A stretch of DNA of 64,000 nucleotides, taken from contig NC_132925.1 of the NCBI RefSeq assembly GCF_047675955.1, positions 70,685,622 through 70,749,621 of the forward strand, given 5' to 3'. Below the pieces are notes generated by a model that did not search any database, was not told the origin of the DNA, and worked only from the letters and a program-made list of their open reading frames with translations. Shown here one piece after another: positions 44,801 through 56,800 of the stretch; position 1 is the first letter of the stretch; each line of letters starts with the position of its first letter. Position numbers and translations under genes: made by a program. The stretch is from Chlorocebus sabaeus (taxonomy: Eukaryota; Chordata; Mammalia; Primates; Cercopithecidae).

Positions 44801-47800
44801 TAAGGAGTTGACCGCCAGATTTTTCTCTTTAAAATTAGTAGGTGATACGTGAGAGTGATTCTTTAAGACCGTGTCAATATCCAGTTTCCCAACAACCTTT
44901 TACTCAGTAATTTTAACATTCATTGATGATTCTTGTCCAAATTAGTTGTAACATTGTGGGTTACAAAATTGTGATTAAAAAAAATTCTATTATTTTGTGT
45001 TATTGATTAGATAAAACATTCTATTGAGATTTTTAGGGAATAGTTGTCATTTGAGTTTATATATTTTTACCATCACCAGGAGAAAAACTTTCAAAACAGC
45101 AGCTGCATAATTCTAACATCATCAAGAAATTAAGAGCTAAAGACAAGGAGAATGAAAATATGGTTGCAAAACTGAACAAAAAAGTTAAAGAGCTAGAAGA
45201 GGAGTTGCAGCATTTGAAACAGGTGAATAGCAATCATAATTCTCTACATATATTTTGTTATTACTTCCTGTATGAGCAGTTGGCCATGGTTATAGAGCAT
45301 TTGAAAAGATTTAATGGGATGTAGTAAGAAGAATTTTTCAAACAATAGATAAATGATAAGATTTTTCAGCCGAGTGGGGTGGCTCACACCTGTAATCCCA
45401 ACACTTTCGGAGGCTGCGACAGGCAGATCACTTCAGGCCAGGAGTTCGAGACCAGCCTGGCCAACAAGGTGAAACCCTGTCTCTGCTAAAAATATTGCAC
45501 CAACCTAATACAAACATTAGCCAGGTGTGGTGGTGCACACCTTTAGCCCCAGCTACTTGGGAGGCTGAGGCATGAAAATTGCCTGAAGCCAGGAGGCAGA
45601 GGTTGCAGTGAGCCAGAATTCCACCCTGGGCAATAGAGCGAGATTCTGTCTAAAAAAATATATATATTTTTCTCCATTATTATAGATTGCTGGAATACAA
45701 TTATTCATCATGGTGTTATTTCTTGAAAAATACTTTTGTCTGTTTTTATAACATATAGGTCCTTGATGGCAAAGAAGAGGTGGAGAAACAACATAGAGAA
45801 AATATTAAAAAACTGAATTCCGTGGTAGAACGCCAGGAGAAAGATCTTGGCCGTCTTCAGGTAGACATGGATGAACTTGAAGAAAAGAACCGAAGTATTC
45901 AGGCTGCCCTGGATAGTGCATACAAGTAAGAAAATGAACAAATATGCAACCCATTTAGAATGAATTATCAGAGTAGGATGTTGAAGAAATACTTTTTCTA
46001 TTATCTGATGACTGGCAACATTTATAAACTCAATCTAATTTTTTAAGAGAACTTACTGATCTTCACAAAGCCAATGCTGCAAAGGATAGTGAGGCACAGG
46101 AAGCTGCTCTGAGCCGTGAAATGAAAGCTAAAGAAGAACTTTCTGCAGCATTAGAGAAGGCCCAAGAAGAAGCCCGTCAGCAGCAAGAAACATTAGCCAT
46201 TCAAGTAAGCAATGGATGATGAATTAGAGTAGTTTTAAAAATATTTGTTTATGCTTCTACCAATTAAACAATTTATTAGCTGATTTGAATCAAACTTTAT
46301 GTAGTGATACATGTGTTAGATTTCAGAGTACTGGATTCTGCTAAATTTAACCAGTTGTATTTTTTAAAACAAAGTAATGCTTACATGATACCAGTATTGT
46401 TTAATTTTTTTGTGAGTTTTAGACCCATTTGAGAGTATTATAAAACTAGGGACCCTCTTACAAGAGAAGAGCAAAAATGCACATACATATTGCATATAAT
46501 TTTGAGAGAGTCCATTTAACTCCTGAGCTCATTCATAACATCTGTGGGAGTTCAAGGACCTCAGATGAAGTAGGAAAAACAAAATTTGTGAGGCTTTGTC
46601 TTATAAAATCATCAGTTGATGGGCATATGGGTTATTTATACTTTGTGGTTATTATCAATAATGCTGCTATAAATATCGAGGCACAAATTTTTGTGTGAAC
46701 ATGTATTTTAAATTCTCCTAGATATATATCCTTAGGTCATATGGTAACTCTATATATTTAACTCTTTGAGGAACTGGCAGACTTTTCCATAGTGGCTGCA
46801 TTACTTTACATTCCCACCAGCAATAGGTGAGGGTTTCAGTTTCTCCACATCCTTGCCAACATATATTATTGTCTGTTTTTAAAATTATAGGCATTTTAGT
46901 GTGTGTGAAGTGGTAACTGAGTATGGTGTTGATTTGCATGTAAAAAAAAATTTTTTTTTTTGAGACGGAGTCTCACTCTTGTCAGACTTTAGCGCAGTGG
47001 TACGATCTCAGCTCACTGCAACCTCTGCCTCCCGGATTCAAGCGATTCTCCTGCCTCAGCTTCCTAAGTAGCTGGGACTACAGGCGGGTGCCACCATGCC
47101 TGGCTAATTTTTTTTTTTTTTTTTTTGAGACGGAGTTTCACTCTTGTTGCCCAGGCTGGAGTGCAATGGCGCAGTCTCGGCTCACTGCAACCTCCACCTC
47201 CCAGGTGCAAACGATTCTCCTGCCTGAATCTCCTGAGTAGCTGGGATTACAGGTGCCCGCCACTGCGCCCGGCTAATTTTTTGTATTTTTTTTTTTAGTA
47301 GAGACGGGGTTTCACCATGTTGGCCAGGCTGGTGTCGAACTCCTGAACTCAGGTGATCCGCTCGCCTCCGCCTGCCAAAGTGCTGGGATTACAGACGTGA
47401 ACCACTGCGCCCCTCTACCGGCTAATTTTTTTTGTATTTTTAGTAGAGACGAGGTTTCACCATGTTAGCCAGGATGGTGTCAATCTCCTGACCTCGTAAT
47501 CCGTCCGCCTTGGCCTCCCAAAGTGCTGGGATTATAGGCGTGAGCCACCGCAGCCTGCCATCTGGCTAATTTTTTTTTTTGTATTTTTAGTAGAGACGGG
47601 GCTTCATCATGTTAGCCAGGATGGTCTCAATGTCTTGACCTCGTCATCCGCTTGCCTTGGCCTCCCAAAGTGCCGGGATTACAGGCCTGAGCCTCTAAGC
47701 CCGGCCGATTTGCGTTCTCTTAATGACTAATGATGTTGGATGTCTTTTCATTTGCCTATTGGCCATTTATATATCTTCTTGGGAGAAATTTATTAAAATA

Positions 47801-50800
47801 TTCAAATCCTTTACACATTTTTAAATTGGGCTGTTTATCTTTTTATTGTTATTATGAGTTCTTTATATAATCTGCATACTAGACCTTTCTCAGATATAGG
47901 ATTTGTCAATATTTTCTGCCTCTCTGTGAGTTGTCTTTTTCTTGGTAGTGTCCTTTGATGCCAAAAGTTTTTAATTTTAATAAAGTCTAGCTTGTCTAGG
48001 TTTTCTTTTGTTATTTGTGCTTTAGGCATCATATTTGAGAAACCATTGCTTAATCCAAATTTATGCAGATTTTCATCAGTTTCCTTCTAAGAGTTTTGTA
48101 GTCTTAGCTCTGACATTTAGGTCTTTTGCATGTGGATATCCAGTTGTTGCAGGACCGGTTGTTGAGAAAACTATTTTTATTGACTCCTATGCCCTTTTGA
48201 TTTAATTTTAAATTTTGTATATGTAAAACATTTACATGATTCCAAAGTAAGAGCAAAATCGATTCAGACATTTACTTCCAATTCAGCTGCTCCCCATTTC
48301 CTCTCTTTGCCTGTAGGTAACAGTTTTATTAGAGTTTGGCTTATCTTTTCAGTGTTTCTATTGGCAAAATGCAAGAAAATATATGTATCTATATATTTAC
48401 ATGTTCTGTATACATACACATTCACTTATATACCTATTTCTATCTCCTACATCCTTTTTACATAAATGACAGTTTATTATTCACAGTTTTATAACTTGTT
48501 TTATTTTCTTAGTAAAATATCCTGATGATCACTCTAGTAAAACATAGAGGTTTTTGAAAAATCTCTTTTTACAGTTTTATAATATTTCATTAGGTGAAGG
48601 ATTTTCAGCTCTTTCTTATTGATGGATTATACACCTATTTCTGTCTCATACATCCTTTTTACATAAATGATAGTTTATTATTTATACTGTTTTATAACTT
48701 GTTTTATTTACTTAATAAAATATCCTGATGATCACTCTAGTAAACATAGAGGTTTTTAAAAAATATCTTTTTACAGTTTTATAATAGTTTATTAGGTGAA
48801 GTATTTTCAGCTATTTCTTATTGATGGATATTTGGGTTATTTTCAGTATTTTGCTATTATAAGTCATGCTATGGTCCATATATCCTTTGTGTTTCTGCTA
48901 CTCTATTACTGAGATAGATAAAATATCAGTAATTTAAATTTGAAATACATTAGAATAATGGTACAGAAAAATTGGCGGAATGGGAGATAGAGCATATATG
49001 AGTTACCATCCATGAATCCATCACTTTTTACAAGTACTGTCAGTTTTATGTATTAGTGTTTTATTCTATTTCCATATATGTATTTTTCATAATTGATGTC
49101 TTACATATTATTTTATAGTTTTTCCATTTAATGGTAAATTAGAAATTTTTTTATGTTTTATACATTTATTATAATTTTTAATGGTTATATTCATGTTGTA
49201 TCAACATTTGCAAATATAGATTACTAGTGATGGAGATTTAGAATATTTCCAACTTTGTTTTTGCTAGCCTATTTAATACTGTAGGGAATATCCCTGTGTA
49301 TTTACATATCTGCTTTCTTAGAGTAAATTCCCAAGACTAGGATGGCCAGGTGAAAGGATATGAGAAGTTTGATGATTCTTTAAACATGTTATAATGTTTT
49401 CCAAAAAGGCTATGGTAGTTTATAATGTATGCTCCTGCATATGAGTGGAGCACCTAGCTTTTATAACCCATATAGCACCTATCACTTTCTGTCTGATGTG
49501 GCAAATATTTATGGATGCATTGTCTTTTCTCCAATATTGTATGGTAATGGCTGTGCCTTATACATATGTGTTTGTGTTTCTTTGCCTTAACAGAGTGCTT
49601 TTCTAAGTAAGCACTGAATATACATACAGTTTTGGAATTGCTTGATGAATGAGAAGTGTGATAATCATATTAAAAGTTCACTGGAGAGTATGAAATATTA
49701 TACATGAACAATGTCGACACAACACAAAATGTGTAGTTAGCGGGAAGTTATAGATAATACTGTACCATTGTTTGTGAATGTATTGTTTCTCCTCCTACAG
49801 GTGGGGGACCTTAGGCTTGCATTGCAGCGTACAGAACAAGCAGCTGCCAGAAAGGAGGATTATTTACGCCATGAGATCGGTGAACTTCAGCAGGTACTGT
49901 CACAGTTTTCCGAAACACAAATCCAAGAAATATGTGTTTTTCTAGAAATAAAATAATTACTCAGCAGGATAATGTTCATGGAATTGAGAGGATTACTATC
50001 ACACTTAGCATTTGCTGTATTTTTGTGGCTTGTGTGAATAAATCAGAATGGGCACCTTAAAAATATATACAAGGAAATTCCTTATTTTGTTTTATAGAAA
50101 ATAATGTTATGATAGAGGCTGAGGCGGGCGGATCACCCGAGGTCAGGAGTTCAAGACTAGTCTGGCCAACATGGTGAACCCTCATCTCTACTAAAAATAC
50201 AAAAATTAGCAGGGCATGGTGGTGCATTCCTGTAATCACAGCTACTCTGGAGGCTGAGGCAGGAGAATCGCTTGAACCTAGGAGGCAGAGGGTGCAGTGA
50301 GCCAAGATCATGCTACTGCACTCCAGCCTGGGCAACAGAGCAAGACTCTGTCTCAAAATAAATAAATTAAATAAATAAATAAATAAGTGCTTCTTTAAAA
50401 ACCATTTCTAAGTTAGTCTTCAATTACCTAAAGGTTAAAAAAGAGTTCATCCAAACCTCTCAGTAGTTGCCTCCTCATCCAAATATTTCTAACTATTTTT
50501 AAAAACAGAAATCAGCCTAAATTGTATTTCCTCTCCTTTTTCCTGTGCATGTTATAAATGACTGAAAATTAACAGAGGCATAGAAACCGGGAACTATTAC
50601 CTGTCCCACAGTAATCAAAGCCTGACAATCACTAATAAACCATTACAAATGGAAAAGCAATACTGAATATATATAACAGGCATGAGCCACTGTGCCTGGC
50701 CAAAGAAGCACTTACTAAGATACTGTATTACACAGTCTAACTCTATTGGAAGGATCGAACAGTTAGAAAAATAATTAAGGGCTGGGCATGGTGGCTCATG

Positions 50801-53800
50801 CCTGTAATCCCAGTGCTTTGGGAGGCTGAAGCAGTCAGATTGCCTGAGCTCAGGAGTTCGAGGCTAGCCTGAGCAACATGATGAAACCTTGTCTCTACAA
50901 AAAAATACAAAAATTAGCCGGGTGTGGTGGCGTGTACCTGTAGTCCAAGCTACTTGGGAGGCTGAGGTGGGAGGATCACTTGAGCCTAGGAGGTTGAGGC
51001 TACAGTGAACCAAGATTGTGCCACTGCACTCCAGCCTGGGTGACAGAGCAAGACCCCGTCTCTAAAATTAATAATAATTATTAAAAAGCAAATAATTTTC
51101 TCTTGGAAAAATAATTTTCCAGGAACCTCTCATAAAGTTTAGGTTTGCTAGTGTTTTTAATGTTTTTATTGCTGTCATTGGTAATGACTTGAGAATTTCA
51201 TGATTCAGAGACTCCAGGAAGCAGAGAATCGAAACCAGGAACTGAGTCAAAGTGTTTCATCAACCACAAGACCATTGCTTCGACAAATAGAAAATTTGCA
51301 AGCAACCCTGGGATCCCAGACATCATCATGGGAGAAATTAGAGAAGAATCTTTCTGATAGGCTTGGTAACTGCTTTAGTTTTTATGCTCGATGCAGAAGC
51401 CCTTCCATCTTGTTTATAGAATTAGAATAATGGTATGAAATTGAAATTCATTTGATCTGATAGTTACATTTTGTGTCTAATATGTAGATTTTTATGTTTT
51501 CTCTTTTTCTACATATATTTTTAATACCTTTATTATGTCTGTTTCAAACCATTTTTTCCCATTACACGATGTTATCAGATACTGGCTAAAGTACTTCCAT
51601 GTCAGTCTTTCATTCATTTCTTTTTGTTTTTTGAGATGGAGTCTCGCTGTGTTGCCCAGGCTGGAGTGCAGTGGCACGATCTTGGCTCACTGCAAGCTCT
51701 GCCTCCCGGGTTCATACGATTCTCCTGCCTCAGCCTCCCAAATAGGTGGGACTTATAGGCATCTGCCACCATACCCAGCTAATTTTTTGTATTTTTAGTA
51801 GACTGCTGCACTCGATTTTTTTCTTGTCCATTGCTAAATCTGACCCCTTTGAAGCTTGTCTGCCATAGTATAGGAGGTAGAGATCAGATCGGATTCTCAT
51901 CACTGGTAGAATTCCAAGAGCGAAAATAGGTCTAAGGAGAGTCAAGATCGACCCTAGAAGAGAGATACTAGGGAGTCTTAAGATTCCATATTCTGGCAGG
52001 GCGCGGTGGCTCATACCTGTAATCCCAGCACTTTGGGAGGCCAAGGCGGGCGGATCACTTGAGGCCAGGAGTTCAAGACCAGCCTGGCCAACATGATGAG
52101 ACCCCGTCTCTACCAAAAATACAAAAATTAGCCAGGTGTCATGGCGCATGCCTGTAATCTCAGCTATTTGGGAGGCTGAGGCAAAGAATCACTTGAACCT
52201 GGGAAGCAGAGGCTGCATTGAGTTGAGATCGCACCATTGCACTCTAGCCTGGGTGACAAAGTGAAACTCCATCTCAAAAAAAAAAAAGATTCCATATTCT
52301 GCTTCTTTACAGTCATGCCCCAGGTTGCCCTTCTGTGATGTTAATAAAAAGAAAAGTATTGTTCTAAAATGTTTCCCTTCAAGCACAGACAGGTAGTGTA
52401 TGTATATTATAGGTATCCCAGAAGCTAGCAAATTCATGAAAAATACATGTATGCCTTCTACGCCTGACACTAACTGTAATTTGAGAAATCACAGTGTAGT
52501 GATAAAATCAGACCTGAATATGAGTCAGGAGACATGGACTCAGTGTGTTTTGTTTTGAATCATTCAGCAAAACAGTGTGGAACAAGTCACTTATATTGTT
52601 CCAACTTTCTCTGTGCTATTCCTTGTGAATCAGGAAGGGTGAACTAGATTAGTGACTTTCAAATGGTATTCAGTGGACTCTTAGATACTTTTGGGACTGC
52701 TGTCATGGCGAGAGGGAAGCCTGATAAATAAGAGGCTGGGCTTCTCTGGCTGCTTTAATGAAAATAGGGCCTCCTTTATCTATCTTTTTTTATTGGAGTT
52801 CCATGAAAGATTTGGTCTAGAAAAAGATTCATCTACTTAAAAAAAAATGTACTGAACTAGATAAACCTTCATATATATTTAAATTTATAGGTATAAATGT
52901 TAGGTCTGTCATTTATCTCTGACAGCTTTTGAGACCAATGTGATATGAAATATGAGACATCTGAAAATGATACATTTTGAAATAAATATTTAGCAATAAA
53001 TGAATGCTAGAAACTGGTACTTTTGTGGTTTTTAGACTGAAGTCTACGTACCCTCAGCAATGTGTGGTATTGTGCTAGCATATAGGCAAAGCCACAGGAC
53101 AAACATAACCAAGGAGTGCTATTAAAAAGACCATAGATATGCTGTGGAGCGGTGTGTAAAATGTAAAATAGATGTATTACTAGCTCTACTTTGGTGGAGA
53201 AAAAATACGATAATTCTTACCTAGGTTAAATCTCAGAATCTTACCAATTGCTCTTTTTTTAATTGAAATTTTTTATTGATATAATGTAGATTCATGTGCA
53301 GTTATAAGAAATGATACAGAAAGGTCCTTTGCACACATTGCCTAATATCTCCAAGTATTAAAATTTTATAAAATTAATGTATAATATCACAACCATGGTA
53401 TTGACATTGATACAATCTACTGATTTTATTGAGATTTCCAAAGTTTTATTGGTACTCATTTGTGTGTATGTATGTGTGTGTGTGTATTAAGTTCTGTACA
53501 ACTTTACCACATATCCATTACCATAGTCAAGATGTTGAACAGTTCCAACACTATTGAGTCCTTCCTGTTAGCTTTTTTTTCTTTTTTTCTAAGCTGAAGA
53601 TAATCACTCTTAATGTTACCCTTTTGGAAATACACCTACCACTCTCTCAACCCTTCCTCTCTTGTCCCAAATCTCTGGCAATTACTCATCTGTCCTCCGT
53701 TTCTAAAATTCTGTCCTTTCAAAAATGTTACATAAATAAAATTACACAGTGTATGACATTTTGGGATTGGCTTTTTTCACTCAGTGTAATTCCCAGGAAG

Positions 53801-56800
53801 AGGTTAACACAGTTGTTTTTGTATCAGTAGTTTTAGTCTTTTTATTGCTGAGTGTTATTCCATAGTATGTACCACGTTTGTTTAACCATTCACTGCACAA
53901 AGGATGTCCAGGCTGATTCCAGGCTCTGGCTATTACAGATAAAGCTACTGTGAATATTCACATACAGGTTTTAGTGTGAACCTAAGTTTTCATTTCTCTG
54001 GATAAATGCCCAAGTGTGCAATTGCCAGGTCATGTTTAGTGTTTTTAAGAAAATACCAAACTGTTTCAAAGTGACTATATAAGAATAGTCTAGTTTCTTC
54101 ACATCCTTGCCAACATTTTATGTTGTCCTGTTTTTTCTTTTAGTTACTCAGATAGCATGTAGTCATATCTCATTATGATTTTAATTTGTATTTCCCTAAT
54201 GGCTAATGTTATTGAACATCATTTTGTGTCCTTATTTTCCATTTGTACGTGCTCTGTGGTGAAATTTCTATGTCTTTTACCCATTTTCTAACTGGATTGT
54301 TATATATTCCTGATACTAGTCCTAGATCTATGGTTTGCATTTATTTGCTCTCACTCTGTAGCTTGCCTTTTCATCCTCTTTACATAGATTTAAAAGTTGA
54401 ACATTTTGAAGAAGTTTGTCAGTTTTTCTTTCTATGGCTCTTGCTTTTTGTATCAAATCTGCCTTGCTGTAGATCTTGAAGACTTTCTCCTCTGTTTTTT
54501 CCTTAAAGTTTTATAATTTTATGTTTTACATTTAAGTCTATGATCCATTTTGAGTTAATTTTCGTGAATGACGTGATGTGTAGGCTTTTTGTTTTTTCGC
54601 ATATAGATGTCCAGTTGCTCCAGGATCATTTGTTGATCCACTACTCTTTTAATGCATGACTCCATTTTGAAATTAAAATACTTTTGGAAAAGAATGATAA
54701 AGCAAATATAAGTTAAGATTGGTTCATTTGTCTCAGTAGACAGTCCTGCCTTAGGCAATAAATAGTTATCAGTTTTAAGTGTGGCTACTTGCATCATTAA
54801 ATGTTTGAAATCAGAATTGACTTGGTATTTTGGTCTCTGGGCTATATGTGTATGTGATTTTTCTTTCTGTCCTATAATCAGGTGAATCCCAGACCTTGCT
54901 GGCAGCAGCAGTTGAAAGAGAACGTGCAGCTACAGAAGAACTTCTTGCTAACAAAATTCAGATGTCTTCCATGGAGTCACAGAATTCTCTCTTAAGACAG
55001 GAAAACAGTAGATTTCAAGCCCAGCTAGAATCAGAGAAAAATAGGCTATGTAAGCTGGAGGATGAGAACAATAGGTGAGCATGGTTTCTGAGTGATATTT
55101 GTGGTAGTTCCATGACATCCTAAAGCACTTTTTAAAAATATGTTGTTGGGCCGGGTGCAGTGGCTCACACCTATAATCCCAGCGCTTTGGGAGGCCAAGG
55201 TGGGCGGATCACTTGAGGTCAGGAGGTGGAGACCAGCCTGGCCAACACGGTGAAACCTAAAAATAAAATTTGCCGGTTGTGGTGGCGTGTGCCTGTAATC
55301 CCAGCAACCTGGAGGCTGAGGCATGAAATCGCTTACACTCGGGAGGCGGAAGTTGCAGTGAGCCGAGATCCCACCACTGCACTCCAGCCTGGGTGACAGA
55401 GTGAGACTCGGTCTCAAAAAATAAATAAATAAATAAAATTAAATAACTAAATAAACAAAGTATGTTGTTGGCTTTTAGCTTCAGAGTACCGAGAACTAAA
55501 AGTAATCACTTTTAGCGTTTAAAGTTAGGGTTATTAGTAACAGGATATTACGGCCAGGTGCTGTGGCTCACGCCTGTAATCCAGCACTTTGGAAGGCTGA
55601 GGTGGGTGGATCACCTGAGGTCAGGAGTTCAATACCAGCCTGGCCAACATAGTAAAACCCTATCTCTACTGAAAATACAAAAATTAGCCAGGCGTGATGG
55701 CAGATGGCTGTAATCCCAGCTACTTGGGAGGCTGAGGCAGGAGAATCGCTTGAACCTGGGAGGCGGAGGTTGCAGTAAGCAGAGATTGCACCATTGCACC
55801 CCAGCCTGGGCGGCAGAGCAAGACTCTGTCTCCAAAAAAAAAAAAGTAACAGGATATTATATATTACAACAAGAAGTTAGTACTGGGATTCATTGAATGT
55901 CATATAGGTTGTTGAGATTGTGTGACATGTTTTGTATTTATTTATTTTTCCAGGGAAACTATTTGTACCTTTAATCAGATTTTTTAAAGGGGCCTGTAAC
56001 ACCACAAAATAGTTTTGAGACTACTCTTCGAAGTTACTTTTATATTACAAGGGTTTTAGTAGCATAATTTAAGTCTTTTCTAAATAAATTTCTGGGTTCT
56101 TGGAAACCATGGGCTATAAAATCCATCTATCTGAGATTATATTAAGGCAATGGTTAGTATTTTTTACCCTCTGTATTCTTCCTTGGAAATTTTGCTTTTT
56201 AAAAGAGTAGTCAAGTAAAAATGATTTCTAAAGTAAAATGTCTGAACTTTTAAAAACATTTTCATAGAACTCCCTGATAGACTTTGTGGAATCTGAGCAT
56301 ATTGTAGGATGATGATACTCAAAATTATTTTTATAAAGTCTCTTTTTAAATGAAATCTTAACCCAGAGCACCAATAAATAAAATGCACAAAAGTGGAGCT
56401 TTTTCAGTTGTGGTTTGGTTTCTGAGTGAAACTCAGATGGGATCTGGAATACACTGTTGGAAAATCACTGATGTCAAGCTGGAAATAAAAATGATTTCTC
56501 AATATGTAGCTGGAGTTAATAAAGTACTGAGTTTTTAATAGTCTATACTGTCATCTTTTTCATTTTCTTTTTTTTTTTTTTTTTTAATTCTCTCTTGTTT
56601 AATAGGTACCAGGTTGAATTAGAAAACCTAAAAGATGAATATGTAAGAACACTTGAAGAAACAAGGAAAGAAAAGGTATTTCTCTTCGTGATCACTAACC
56701 TCTTAGGGCTTACATTAGAGAATGGTTGGGGATGGCAGCAAACTAATGAGATAACAAGATGAAATGGGTGATGCCACTGCTTTTGGAACTTAGTCTTTAG

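Noticed and set aside
46718..48032. Open frames with reverse-transcriptase-associated C-terminal motifs
   Set aside because: Pieces of a decayed antisense L1 ORF2, not a gene; 5' truncated and broken by Alus.
51803..51979. Endogenous retrovirus envelope tail as an explanation of the unknown segment
   Set aside because: The hydrophobic minus-strand stretch is only loosely suggestive. No flanking LTR or other viral motif was seen, so no such call was made.
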